64,000 nt of DNA, taken from Marinoscillum sp964351625. Its GTDB lineage: Bacteria > Bacteroidota > Bacteroidia > Cytophagales > Cyclobacteriaceae. Below are positions 40,964 through 49,609 of the stretch, one piece after another. The notes under the pieces were generated by a model. That model ran no database searches and was not told where the DNA came from. It worked only from the letters and a program-made list of their open reading frames with translations. Positions within the stretch are counted from its first letter, which is position 1. Each line of letters starts with the position of its first letter. The stretch lies in NCBI GenBank assembly GCA_964351625.1, contig CAYGOV010000002.1:1-64000 (forward strand). The letters are read 5' to 3'. The translations under genes were made by a program, and so were the position numbers.

Positions 40964-41572
40964 TTAAAAGTCAAAACCTAAATATACCTGAAGTGCAGAA
41001 TTCTTGGAGTTTTTGGTAGCATTTCCAGCTATACCGTCTTCACCAATTGCCATGAAACCATAGTTATACCTTACGCCCATAATTCCATCTGGAAAATCAA
41101 AGCCAAAGCCAACGGCTAATCCCGTATCCAAAGTGTTGAAATTGTTCCTATCTAATGATTCCACATCTCTCACGGTACCATTGTCATCCACATCTTTCAC
41201 ATTCGCAGACAAAAGGAAACCAAGGTATGGTCCTGCATGGATATTGAAATTACCAATTTTGCCAACAGCTAGTACGGGTACCTCTAGATAATTCAAGTTG
41301 AATCTATAGCGACCACTTCCACCGAGAAATCCATTGTATTGAATTTCTGAACCTTTTTGCGAGAATAGGAATTCTGGCTGAATTGCAAAGTTGTCGGAAA
41401 CATCTACACGATGATAAAGTCCTACATTGAAACCCACTTTCATGTTTTCATCGTCAACATCGTCCACATATAAATTAGTGAAATTGACACCTCCTTTTAG
41501 TCCCGTTTTCTGCGCATTCAAACTAACAGCAGAGACTATTAGGGCAAGCATTAATAATATTTTAGTTTTCAT
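40964..41572 (-). CDS. PorT-like outer-membrane beta-barrel protein
   Basis: 202 residues from the ATG that gives a clean signal peptide (MKTKILLMLALIVSAVSLNAQ); the frame runs 24 codons further upstream without support. 'KTGLKGGVNFTNLYVDD', 'GFNVGLYHRVDV', 'FAIQPEFLFSQKGSEI', 'LNYLEVPVLA', 'NIHAGPYLGFLLSA' and the final 'SALQVYLGFDF' form the eight-stranded barrel pattern of the outer-membrane beta-barrel/PorT family. Last gene of a minus-strand set, followed by a good terminator. It lies 75 bases after the coiled-coil lipoprotein gene. Confidence 0.83.
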   Translation of the reverse strand: MKTKILLMLALIVSAVSLNAQKTGLKGGVNFTNLYVDDVDDENMKVGFNVGLYHRVDVSDNFAIQPEFLFSQKGSEIQYNGFLGGSGRYRFNLNYLEVPVLAVGKIGNFNIHAGPYLGFLLSANVKDVDDNGTVRDVESLDRNNFNTLDTGLAVGFGFDFPDGIMGVRYNYGFMAIGEDGIAGNATKNSKNSALQVYLGFDF

Positions 41573-41647
41573 AAGATTCAATATGATAAGTGGGAAATGT
41601 GAACTGGAAGCAGCCTGAGGATTAGACCTGAGCCGACCTTCCAAAAA

Positions 41648-42544
41648 TTATCCTTTGATACTAATCACGAGGTATTTGGAGATTTTCCAAAAGGTATTCG
41701 GATCGGTCACTTCGAGGTATTTTACTTTACCACTATCACTTACCAGCTTATAGCTAGCAGATGGGTGTTCTGTGATAATTTCTAGTTTTTCACTATCAAT
41801 GTAGAATCGGCGGGTGTTGTAGATATCCACTGTTGTAAACTTCTCTATCGCCGCATCCTCTTGTAGCTCGGTAGTCTTACCTAACCATAGGAATCCACCT
41901 TCTTTAGTGACTAAGCCTTTTTCTCTAAGCGCTTTTTCATTGTCCATTGCATAGTATGCAGTGCTCAGTGCTTCAGATTTCTCTTTCAGTTGTGTTGTGG
42001 TTGTCTCTATCTTTTCTTCCTGTACAGAAACAGTTTTTACCAATGTTTTCACCTCAGTATTGAGTTCACTTATCATGATGTCTCGAGCAGCTAGGTTTTC
42101 CTTCAAAAGCGCGATAGATTCCTCACGTTCCTTCAGGTTCGTGATCATATCTTTTAGTCGCTTTTTGAAAGCATTCAACTCTAGTTTTGAGTCGTCCAAT
42201 TGTGCTGAGAGAGATGTTACCTTTTCATTTGTATGGATGATGAGCTCATTGATTTTTTCGAGATCATCTACCATTTGCTGTTTTGTGGAAGCAGTAAAAT
42301 CACCATCGCTTGTCTGTTCAAGTATATTTTCCTGACTTTTGATTTTAGAGATTTCATTCTCTACATCTGCCATCACATTCATGATGCTATTGAAAGCGGA
42401 ATCTCGCTGGTGGAGTTTCAATTCCAAATTATTGGCTTGCTCTTGAAGTTGTCTTTTTTCTTCCTGATTACAAGAAGGGAAGAGAATTGCACTTGATAAT
42501 ATGGCTGCTGCAGCCATCAATATGTTTCTATTTTTAGTTTTCAT
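41648..42544 (-). CDS. Coiled-coil lipoprotein
   Basis: 298 residues from the ATG giving MKTKNRN. A signal peptide ends in the lipobox LFPSC. Most of the chain (about 30-195) is a long coiled coil rich in Lys, Glu, Leu and Thr ('ELKLHQRDSAFNSI', 'KLELNAFKKRLKDMITNLK', 'KTVSVQEEKIETTTTQLKE'); the last 80 residues are globular ('GGFLWLGKTTELQED', 'RRFYIDSEKLEI'). Such proteins can bridge membrane and peptidoglycan. It lies in the envelope gene set following the predicted sigma-54 promoter. No family is recognised. Confidence 0.72.
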   Translation of the reverse strand: MKTKNRNILMAAAAILSSAILFPSCNQEEKRQLQEQANNLELKLHQRDSAFNSIMNVMADVENEISKIKSQENILEQTSDGDFTASTKQQMVDDLEKINELIIHTNEKVTSLSAQLDDSKLELNAFKKRLKDMITNLKEREESIALLKENLAARDIMISELNTEVKTLVKTVSVQEEKIETTTTQLKEKSEALSTAYYAMDNEKALREKGLVTKEGGFLWLGKTTELQEDAAIEKFTTVDIYNTRRFYIDSEKLEIITEHPSASYKLVSDSGKVKYLEVTDPNTFWKISKYLVISIKG

Positions 42545-42638
42545 TTTAATCCTGTTTTGATGTTCAAAATTTGATTTAGTACTGCTCAAGTCATTTGACC
42601 TAAGTCTATTAGTCTGGTGCGAAGCAAGTCAGTGAACC

Positions 42639-42725
42639 TTAGTGGTAGGCTTTAATTTTTTTGATGCCGCTGTAGGCAAAAAGGATAATGCTTGATGCTA
42701 GGTAAAAGAGCGCTAGAGTTTCCAT
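42639..42725 (-). CDS. 28-residue single-helix membrane peptide
   Basis: A short frame reading METLALFYLASSII, LFAYSG, IKKIKAYH, with one membrane helix (about 4-20) and a basic C-terminal tail. It begins 31 bases after the stop of the gene at 42757 and ends 94 bases before the coiled-coil lipoprotein start, in the same direction, so it fits the transcript. The size and shape recall tiny regulators or subunits such as KdpF, but no kdp genes are near. The 29-codon length alone is weak evidence; the helix plus position raise it. Confidence 0.5.
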   Translation of the reverse strand: METLALFYLASSIILFAYSGIKKIKAYH

Positions 42726-42756
42726 GGTATTGGTTTAGTTAAGAAGGCGGGTTTGA

Positions 42757-43311
42757 TTAGAATGTGAATTTGACTCCTAAACCTGGGTCTAAAGCGAGGT
42801 ATGCATTTCCACGTGTGGTTACTTCTAAGAAAGGCTTCACGTCCAAACTTATCGCAATTGGTATTTCGCGGATTTTATATTCCATTCCGAAAATCCCATC
42901 TATACCTACTCCAAAATCTCCATTTTCTCTGTTATATCTTCTCCATCCGTCTACATAGGTCCAGTTAGATTGGGTAGCGATGTGACCACCAAATCCATAG
43001 TACCAGTTTAGTCCTGGCTCATCAAAAGCATTGACATACTTTTCGAAAAGTATGGTAGCCGAAAGTGCATATGGGCCGAAACCAATGATACCTTCAATAG
43101 CATTCGTTTTGCTATTGAAATGCTTGATGGTAAGTCCTGACGTGCCGAAACCACGCACACCTATGGCAGTTGAATAACTACTGGTGTTTATTGCTGGAGT
43201 TTGAGGGAAGGAGTTTGGTCTATTATTGTTATTTGTGTCATTGCTAGAAGCAAAAGCTGTTGAGGCGAGGAGGGCAGTAAGGGTGGCAATTAAGATGGTT
43301 TTGATTTTCAT
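42757..43311 (-). CDS. Predicted outer-membrane or secreted barrel-like protein
   Basis: 184 residues. A signal peptide (about 1-22, ending AFAS) is followed by a short Asn-rich linker ('NDTNNNNRPNS') and a strand-rich region: 'YSTAIGVRGFGTSGLTIKHF', 'AIEGIIGFGPYALSATILFEKY', 'LNWYYGFGGHIATQSNW', 'AISLDVKPFLEVTTRG', 'YLALDPGLGVKFTF', ending in Phe. That is the pattern of a small beta-barrel. It is the first gene downstream of the sigma-54-type promoter at 43345-43361 and so is likely the main output of the regulator encoded just upstream. No family recognised. Confidence 0.7.
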   Translation of the reverse strand: MKIKTILIATLTALLASTAFASSNDTNNNNRPNSFPQTPAINTSSYSTAIGVRGFGTSGLTIKHFNSKTNAIEGIIGFGPYALSATILFEKYVNAFDEPGLNWYYGFGGHIATQSNWTYVDGWRRYNRENGDFGVGIDGIFGMEYKIREIPIAISLDVKPFLEVTTRGNAYLALDPGLGVKFTF

Positions 43312-43344
43312 TTCTTTATCAATTTAATTTCTTGATAAAGCCTG

Positions 43345-43361
43345 TTGCCAAACCCGTGCCA
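43345..43361 (-). promoter_or_regulatory. Sigma-54-type -24/-12 promoter
   Basis: On the minus strand TGGCAC (43361-43356), 5 bases, TGGCA (43350-43346): the GG and GC pairs are 10 bases apart as required, and the -24 box is perfect with one change in the -12 box (consensus TTGCA). The start codon at 43311 lies about 35 bases downstream, placing the predicted transcription start near 43335. Confidence 0.6.
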
Positions 43362-43467
43362 TCACAATTAAATAATATAACTATCAGTAAATTAGGTAGT
43401 TAGATATAGTATCTTTTTTGACCGCCCTTCAAATTGACAAAGCATTTCTCACTTTGAATAAGGTTCT

Positions 43468-44823
43468 TTATGATTCCTCGCCTTCTCTTTTGAGCATTCT
43501 GTATATAGTGCTTTGACTGATATCTAAAAGCTCAGCTACCTTTTTGATGTCATCTTGGTGATTGCTCAGGTACATCTTTACAATCCTTATTTCGTAATCT
43601 TTCATGGTGAGATTTTCATCAAAAAGCTCGGAAATGGTATTGCCTTGCGTAAAGGAAATATCTTCAGGATGAATCTCTTTCTGATCAGCCATCACCACAG
43701 CTAGTTCAACTATTGATTTGAGCTCTCTGATATTGCCAGGGAAAGGATAGGTCATCAGTTTTCTAAGAGCTTCTTTGGAAATGGTTTTGGGTTCCATTTT
43801 GTTCTCTTTGATGAATTGATCAACAAAATATTTCGCTAGGATGATGATATCCTTGTCTCTATCTCGGAGAGGAGGTAGCTCTACTGGGAGACCAAATAAC
43901 CTGTAATAAAGGTCTTCTCTGAATCTGCCTTCCTTCATCTCTGTGAGCAGGTTTCTATGGGTAGCAGCTATAATCCTGCAATCCACGCCGATAGACTCAG
44001 TGCCACCTACACGCGTTACTTCTTTCTCCTGCAATACTCTCAATAATTTCGCTTGAAGCTCTGGTGCCATTTCACCGATTTCGTCTAGGAAGAGGGTGCC
44101 ACCATCTGCTTGCTCAAACTTTCCTTTGTGTCGGTTAGCAGCTCCGGTAAAAGATCCTTTTTCATGGCCAAAGATTTCACTCTCCGCGAGTTCCTTTGGT
44201 ATGGCGCTCATATTCACCGCCACAAAGGGTTTTTTTGACCTTACAGAATTGTAATGAATAGATTTAGCTACCATTTCTTTACCTGTGCCTGTTTCGCCAG
44301 TTATTATCACAGAGATATTATTGGATGTGGCTTTTTTCATCATTTGAAATACCTTTTTCATAGGTGCGCTTTGCGCTATGATGGCGGTTTCAAATTCGTA
44401 TTTATGTTCTACTTCTGTTTGTAGGGTTTCAATTTGGGTCTGCAGTGATCGGTTTTTGTCGATGTGCTGGAGGACATTCAGCAAGCGATCTCTTATATCC
44501 TCAGTTTTGGTGATGTAATCATATGCTCCAGCTTTCAGCAGCGCAACGGCAGTGCTTATTTCGTTTTGCTCGGATATGATGAGCACTTCTATGTTCGGGT
44601 CATATTGCTTTATTTTTTTGAGTAGCGTTTCACCATCAAAATCAGGCAAGCGAAAGTCCAGCGTTACTACATTGGGCTTTTTATGGAGCGCATCTAAAAA
44701 TGACTGTCCATCTGCGAATATCTCCACATGATAGTCTGGATTCAGCGTGAGATTGTGGTGAAGAAGCTTTCTATACCAGTCATCATCTTCTACTGCGAAT
44801 ATTGTAAATGGTTTTTCGCTCAT
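43468..44823 (-). CDS. NtrC-family sigma-54-dependent response regulator
   Basis: 451 residues. Receiver (about 5-120) with the acidic cluster VEDDD, phospho-Asp in VVTLDFRLPD and a Lys at 'YITKTED'. The AAA+ domain (about 140-380) has GETGTGKE (Walker A), GSFTGA (sigma-54 contact loop; Ser replaces the usual Ala), GGTLFLDEIGE (Walker B) and 'FREDLYYRLFGLPVELPPLRDR'. A Fis-type HTH at the end (KKVAELLDISQSTIYRML). It activates RNA polymerase with sigma-54 when phosphorylated. The kinase gene starts 1 base upstream, and the next gene has a -24/-12 promoter, so autonomous control of that set is likely. Confidence 0.92.
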   Translation of the reverse strand: MSEKPFTIFAVEDDDWYRKLLHHNLTLNPDYHVEIFADGQSFLDALHKKPNVVTLDFRLPDFDGETLLKKIKQYDPNIEVLIISEQNEISTAVALLKAGAYDYITKTEDIRDRLLNVLQHIDKNRSLQTQIETLQTEVEHKYEFETAIIAQSAPMKKVFQMMKKATSNNISVIITGETGTGKEMVAKSIHYNSVRSKKPFVAVNMSAIPKELAESEIFGHEKGSFTGAANRHKGKFEQADGGTLFLDEIGEMAPELQAKLLRVLQEKEVTRVGGTESIGVDCRIIAATHRNLLTEMKEGRFREDLYYRLFGLPVELPPLRDRDKDIIILAKYFVDQFIKENKMEPKTISKEALRKLMTYPFPGNIRELKSIVELAVVMADQKEIHPEDISFTQGNTISELFDENLTMKDYEIRIVKMYLSNHQDDIKKVAELLDISQSTIYRMLKREGEES

Positions 44824-44824
44824 C

Positions 44825-47287
44825 TTATGAATTGTTTTTAGGCGTAGATATATCCAATAAAGATTCCCTCAGCGCATTAGATACTGCGATTATTAGGGAT
44901 TCTATTTTTAGTATTTCGGCATTCGAGAGACTCTTGTCTTTTCTTTCTGCTCTTTTTTCCAGTTGCTTCAGCCTATCTACAAGCTCATTGGCGTGGAAAT
45001 GTCTCGCTGGAGTGACTATTTTGTGGGCGGTCATTGACAAGACCTCATAGTCATTATTCTTGATCGCATGTTTTAGTGTTTTGATCGCTTCATTAGCACT
45101 AGCTATAAAAGTCTCGATCATGTCTGCCACGAATTCATCAGAACCCATGGCTTGTAATGAGGTAAGGTCAATAGAGATGTGTTCTAAATTTAGATCTTCC
45201 AGCATTTTCACCTCAATGGATTCTTCAGATTCTACGTTGAGGTATTTTTCTATTTTATCAAAAAGAACTGCTTCATCAAATGGCTTTCTCATGACACTTT
45301 TGAAACCGTGCGCTAGTCCGCTTTCATGATCTAACTTGGTAGCCGTAGCTGTCAATGCGATCATGGGAGTGTTTTGATTTGGACCATCAGATTTTGAAAT
45401 CTTCTCGGCTACTTCCCATCCCGATAATTGTGGCATTTTCAGGTCTAGAAGGATGATATCAAAAGATTCGTTCATAGCCATTTGAAGTGCTTTCTCTCCA
45501 TCAACAGCTTCTTTTATCTCCATACCTTTTTTGCGGAGTAAAGTTGCCAGAAGCTTTACATTGAATGGTTCATCATCTGCGATGAGGGCTTTTATTCCAA
45601 TCAAAGAAGTGCGTAATTTTTCTGGTTTTTGAATAACTTCTTTCGGAGCCTGACCACTCACTTTGTACTTAAGGGATATTGTGACTTTGGTGCCTTTACC
45701 AACTTCACTATCAAATTTCATAGACCCATTGTGCAGGTTGACCAACCGTCGTGTGATCGCCAAGCCTAAGCCAGTACCTTTTGAGAATGAGCTTTGATTG
45801 GCCTGTTCGAATTCCTGAAACATTTTTATTTGATTTTCGGGAGCTATACCTTCTCCAGTATCTTCGATGACAACAGTAAGTTTAAGCGTATTCTGAACCT
45901 CTTTTCCTGTGATGGTCATTTTCACAAATCCTTTCTCGGTATATTTTATAGCGTTGCTTAGGATATTGAGTAATATTTGTCTAAATCGAATAGGATCGCC
46001 TATTACAAAATTCGGCAATGGCTCGATCTCTTGAATAAGGTTGAGGCCTTTGCTCTTGGCTTGTTCGTCAAGCAATTGAATGCATTCCTTACACGTAAGC
46101 GTAAGGTCAAAAGGGGCAATCTCTAGCAAAAGCTTATCTGCTTGAAGTTTTGAAAAGTCTAGGATATCATTCAATAGGCTCAGTAGGTGTTGGCTAGATT
46201 TGTCTATAATGGTGACTTGTTCATTTTGCTCTTCATTCAATGGAGATTTCAGAAGGATTTTAGTAAATCCTGAAATAGCATTCATTGGAGTTCTTAGCTC
46301 ATGGCTCATATTAGCAAAAAAGCGTTCTTTCGCTTGCGATACGATCTCGGCTGATTTTTTGGAATCTCTAAGGAGCGCATTGTATCTGGCATTTCTTTTA
46401 AAATAAATGACCATGATGATGATACATGATATGAGCATGAGCAATGAAAGGCTTACAAAAATGAAAATCTGTTTATTTGTTTTTGCAGCTAAATGACGGG
46501 CATTGAGTGATTTTATTTGGATTTTAACAGTTTCCCTACTTTCAAGGTAGTTGATCAGGTCTACTATTTGATTTTGAATATCAAAGTGCTGTTCAAGAAG
46601 TAGCATTTCCTTCTGATTTTGGAGGTTTTCTTGAATAGCATGTGTGGACATCAGCTCGTCCACTTTTTTCACAAGCTTCTCGGCATTATCACCATTTCTT
46701 ACATCTACCAGGCTATCTAAACTTGACTGCAATGACGCCTCAAGTCTCGATTTCCGATTAAAGAGACGCTTTAGGAAACTATTGTTTTTACTCTCTTTGA
46801 TAGCATTAGCATTCTCAATATCGCTATTGTTTGATCTTGCATTTATTTCCTTCAGCAGGTCGTCATATGCTTCAAGTTTCTCATCTTTTTTCACTTCGCC
46901 GAGTACGATAATCTCATTGAGGATTTCAGATTTTTTTATGATTAATGATTTTAAACTGTCATTAAAAACCTGCAACTCCACATCTGTCTCATTTAAGGAC
47001 TTCAGTGAATCTATTTTTGACAAGGTGTTTTCAAGCAATCGCTCATATTGTTCGAGATAGGTTTTCTGGCCGGTCAGCTCAAAAGACTCTACTTTAGATT
47101 CGATAGAATTAAGGTCTACGAGCAGCTCTTTGTAGTGGATGATGTTCGCATGAGAGAGCTCATCAGAGTCAAGTTTCACCACTACAGCAGTGAGGTTGCT
47201 ATACGTTATAAATCCTGCCACGGATAACGATACCGTAAGCAGGATCAATGAAATACCTAAGAAATTGGCAATATGATTTCTCTTCAC
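44825..47287 (-). CDS. Hybrid sensor histidine kinase (HK-receiver-Hpt)
   Basis: 820 residues. Two membrane helices (about 9-29 and 275-297) enclose a large helical sensor region (about 30-270, coiled-coil-like). HisKA has the phospho-His in FFANMSHELRTPMNAISGF, HATPase has the N, G1 (EDTGEGIAPEN) and G2 (GTGLGLAITRRL) boxes. A receiver follows ('IADDEPFN', phospho-Asp in LLDLKMP) and a final Hpt domain with the His in MTAHKIVTPARHF. The internal phosphorelay suggests the Hpt passes phosphate to the NtrC-type regulator encoded immediately downstream (1-base gap). The signal is unknown. Confidence 0.9.
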   Translation of the reverse strand: MKRNHIANFLGISLILLTVSLSVAGFITYSNLTAVVVKLDSDELSHANIIHYKELLVDLNSIESKVESFELTGQKTYLEQYERLLENTLSKIDSLKSLNETDVELQVFNDSLKSLIIKKSEILNEIIVLGEVKKDEKLEAYDDLLKEINARSNNSDIENANAIKESKNNSFLKRLFNRKSRLEASLQSSLDSLVDVRNGDNAEKLVKKVDELMSTHAIQENLQNQKEMLLLEQHFDIQNQIVDLINYLESRETVKIQIKSLNARHLAAKTNKQIFIFVSLSLLMLISCIIIMVIYFKRNARYNALLRDSKKSAEIVSQAKERFFANMSHELRTPMNAISGFTKILLKSPLNEEQNEQVTIIDKSSQHLLSLLNDILDFSKLQADKLLLEIAPFDLTLTCKECIQLLDEQAKSKGLNLIQEIEPLPNFVIGDPIRFRQILLNILSNAIKYTEKGFVKMTITGKEVQNTLKLTVVIEDTGEGIAPENQIKMFQEFEQANQSSFSKGTGLGLAITRRLVNLHNGSMKFDSEVGKGTKVTISLKYKVSGQAPKEVIQKPEKLRTSLIGIKALIADDEPFNVKLLATLLRKKGMEIKEAVDGEKALQMAMNESFDIILLDLKMPQLSGWEVAEKISKSDGPNQNTPMIALTATATKLDHESGLAHGFKSVMRKPFDEAVLFDKIEKYLNVESEESIEVKMLEDLNLEHISIDLTSLQAMGSDEFVADMIETFIASANEAIKTLKHAIKNNDYEVLSMTAHKIVTPARHFHANELVDRLKQLEKRAERKDKSLSNAEILKIESLIIAVSNALRESLLDISTPKNNS

Positions 47288-47348
47288 TTTAATATTTGAT
47301 AGTCTATTCGCTTTTAATTTAAGCTTTCAATATTTAAACGTACTGATT

Positions 47349-47882
47349 TTAAGATATGTCAAGTTTCGACACTATTTCCTCAGCTAGTTCCAATTTGTAA
47401 TCAATCTTTCTACTTAATTCTTTGATGCGTTCATTTCTACCTTCATTGCGATAGCTGGCTGTGAGTTTTTTGAATTCTATTATCTGATCAAGAACCAACT
47501 TTTTGTAAAGCACATCAAAATCTTCATCTTTAGTACGTGCAAGTTCTTGGTAGACTTTATCACTGTTTACGCTCAAAGCGCTCGCAAGCTTCACGCGCTT
47601 AGTTACTGATTCAAGTGTTATGTCATTATTGATATGCTTGTAGCTTTCAAGAGCCTTGCTAGTTGTGAGATAAGTGTCTTTATAAGCCGCTCTATTCAAA
47701 GCCAATTCAGAAAGGTTTTCGAGTAGCATGTTTTTATCATTTGAGATCAAAAGGAACTCGGCGTTTTCCTCTTCCCAGCCATTGAATCGTTCAATATTGA
47801 TACTTTCTGCCGCATAATAGCTCTTGCTTTGGCAGCTTCCGAGGGTAACTAATGCCGCTATAATTATTATTAAATTTTTCAT
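47349..47882 (-). CDS. Lipoprotein, divergent DUF4142-like
   Basis: 177 residues. A signal peptide ends in the lipobox LGSC (Cys about 17). The mature part is all helical; paired helices with 'LLENLSELALNRAAYK', 'KRVKLASALSVNSDK' and 'DFDVLYKKLVLDQIIEFKKL' give the ferritin-like/DUF4142 layout (helix with AE-L, then D-F-D-x-x-Y). The similarity is judged by eye and is weak. It lies between a DUF4382 lipoprotein and the hybrid kinase in the same direction, so it may supply the kinase's periplasmic input (inference). Confidence 0.68.
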   Translation of the reverse strand: MKNLIIIIAALVTLGSCQSKSYYAAESINIERFNGWEEENAEFLLISNDKNMLLENLSELALNRAAYKDTYLTTSKALESYKHINNDITLESVTKRVKLASALSVNSDKVYQELARTKDEDFDVLYKKLVLDQIIEFKKLTASYRNEGRNERIKELSRKIDYKLELAEEIVSKLDIS

Positions 47883-47906
47883 CAGATTTTAGTTTGGTTA
47901 AGGTAA

Positions 47907-47929
47907 CCGCAGAGCATTATGCTCTGCGG
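47907..47929. other. Perfect hairpin between two lipoprotein genes
   Basis: CCGCAGAGCA (47907-47916) pairs with TGCTCTGCGG (47920-47929) around a 3-base loop, in the 63-base gap between the DUF4382 and DUF4142-like genes. No T-run follows on either strand. It may attenuate or stabilise the message. Confidence 0.6.
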
Positions 47930-47945
47930 AATGGCACTGTTTCGG

Positions 47946-48842
47946 TTATAAAATGATCAATACATTCTCATCTGTATTGGACTCTATGAATAAAGAATTG
48001 AGGACGTTCCCTGTGACTGTGGTATTCACTTTGGCCGAAGCGATAAAAGTAAACTCTTCAGCTACCTCATCTCTTATATATTTCGCAACTACGAATTCAT
48101 ATTCGCCGGGCTCCATAAAGGCAAGGGTAAATTTTCCATTTACAACAACTGCGCTATTGACTGAGTTTTCAAAACGTGAACTCCCATCCGCTGGCTCATC
48201 TGCCTCGCTTTCACTGTACGTTCCTTTTGCATAAGCAAATACAACTACACGGTCATCAGTATTACCCGTCATTGTTCCATTGATGGTAGCAGTGTTATCA
48301 TCATTGGATAGTCTCGCAGTAGGGCGTAGTTTATACTGACCATTACCTGTCAAAACAAAGGCTTTTCTCAAGTCAATATCAATCACCAGTTTGGTTTCGT
48401 TATTAGCCGAAATCTGATAATCGCCTTTGATTTTATAGCCTGATGTAGTGCCGCTTGGTATGTCTAGCGGCTCAGTAGTTTCGTCTTTGAATTTCACATA
48501 TGAGCCTTCAGCCAAAATAAGCCTTAGCTCGCTGTAAACTCCAGATTCGATTTCACCTTCACCAAGATCGTATTTTGCTCCATTTTGGAAATCCATCACA
48601 TTGAAAGTTTTGGGCTCATCAAACTGGGCAATTGTCTGTATTCCAGCCGATCCTTTTGCGTCTATTTGATTCACTTTCAAGTAAACACCTGTTATATTCT
48701 CAGCATCCACTGCTGCATCGGTTACACCTACGCTGGCGGTACCTTTCGATGATACATCAGCATCACATGATGACATGAATGCGCCAATGCCGAAAGCAAG
48801 TGCAGCTATTAGGATTTTTGATGTGTTTATTTTCGTTTTCAT
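47946..48842 (-). CDS. DUF4382 lipoprotein
   Basis: 298 residues from the ATG giving MKTKINTSK. A signal peptide ends in the lipobox MSSC (Cys about 26). The DUF4382 domain (about 35-190) begins 'GTASVGVTDAAVDAENITGVYLKVNQID', a family hallmark. A second beta domain follows (about 195-298, 'ATINGTMTGNTDDRVVVFAYAKGTY'), similar to a carboxypeptidase-regulatory fold. DUF4382 proteins are surface lipoproteins of unknown role. It is the most upstream gene of the minus-strand block running to the histidine kinase. Confidence 0.82.
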   Translation of the reverse strand: MKTKINTSKILIAALAFGIGAFMSSCDADVSSKGTASVGVTDAAVDAENITGVYLKVNQIDAKGSAGIQTIAQFDEPKTFNVMDFQNGAKYDLGEGEIESGVYSELRLILAEGSYVKFKDETTEPLDIPSGTTSGYKIKGDYQISANNETKLVIDIDLRKAFVLTGNGQYKLRPTARLSNDDNTATINGTMTGNTDDRVVVFAYAKGTYSESEADEPADGSSRFENSVNSAVVVNGKFTLAFMEPGEYEFVVAKYIRDEVAEEFTFIASAKVNTTVTGNVLNSLFIESNTDENVLIIL

Positions 48843-49192
48843 TCTTTTCGAATTTGCTATGAAAACCTCATTGCTCAAGATACGTGCCGCATGTGGGTGT
48901 TTTAGATAACTGTCATTATGTCAATGACTTAGTGAAAATGAATTTTCATTTCGTATTTGATGATTGATTCAATTTGGCAAATGCTGTCGCAAAATGACAA
49001 GAATTAGTTTGAGGCTCTCGTGTAAGAAATCAGCTGGGAGCTAGTGCTGGAGATTCAAAAAGAGAAAGATGCTCTTATCTTGATAAGGTTAGATCCATTT
49101 TGATTTGATACAATGACTTTCATGTTTTGGGTTCGTTTTTTAGTTCATTTTTAATAGATTAAGATTTTATTTTTCACATAACTAAATAAAAC
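48843..49192. other. 350-base divergent control region
   Basis: Lies between the DUF4382 gene (leftward) and the 119-residue gene (rightward). No gene, exact TAnnTTTG box or perfect sigma-54 site found. A partial -24/-12 match (CGGCAC-N5-TTGAG on the minus strand, 48889-48874) lacks the GC of the -12 box. Confidence 0.45.
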
Positions 49193-49552
49193 ATGCCAAA
49201 GAAAATCACACTTAATTTAACCTTATCAGCAGGCGAGCTATGGTGGAGCTCTGATGGAGGTTTTAACTGGGCAATTGCTGGTCCGAAATCACCCACTACT
49301 TTGTTGAATAAGGATTATGAATTGCGATGGATCTGTGATGATGATACCATAGAAGATCTCAAAATAACAATTGACAGTGGGACAGTTTTGGAGGCAGCTA
49401 TCGGGACTAAAAAGGATAAGACTAGTAAGGTAAATCCATCTTCCAAAGATGGGGATTTGGCTAAATATTCGATCATAATTAATGGTACAATAACCATTGA
49501 TCCGGATGTAAAGGTTTGCTCAAAACCTCCTTGTAATGTCAATTCAAACTAG
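49193..49552 (+). CDS. Small protein of unknown function
   Basis: 119 residues, no signal peptide or membrane helix. Strand-rich: 'KKITLNLTLSAGELWW', 'GGFNWAIAG', 'DYELRWICDDD', 'AKYSIIINGTITIDP', ending in a Cys-rich tail (CSKPPC) near the C-terminus. A beta-sandwich is likely. It starts the rightward unit that continues with two TPR kinases (57-base gap), so it may be cotranscribed with them. The three Cys (one in WICDD and two in the tail) could bind metal. No family recognised. Confidence 0.62.
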   Translation: MPKKITLNLTLSAGELWWSSDGGFNWAIAGPKSPTTLLNKDYELRWICDDDTIEDLKITIDSGTVLEAAIGTKKDKTSKVNPSSKDGDLAKYSIIINGTITIDPDVKVCSKPPCNVNSN

Positions 49553-49609
49553 TCGTCAAAATATTAATCTTACTCTATCTTAGCGACCAAACCATTTGTC
49601 GCTTTTTTT

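Noticed and set aside
42639..42725. KdpF assignment for the 28-residue peptide
   Set aside because: Similar length and one helix only; no kdpABC genes are in the window and no specific residues match.
48872..48889. Possible sigma-54 promoter for the DUF4382 gene
   Set aside because: The -24 box is good (CGGCAC) but the -12 box reads TTGAG and lacks the invariant GC.
48972..48991. Possible sigma-54 promoter before the 119-residue gene
   Set aside because: The GG and GC pairs are 11 bases apart instead of 10.
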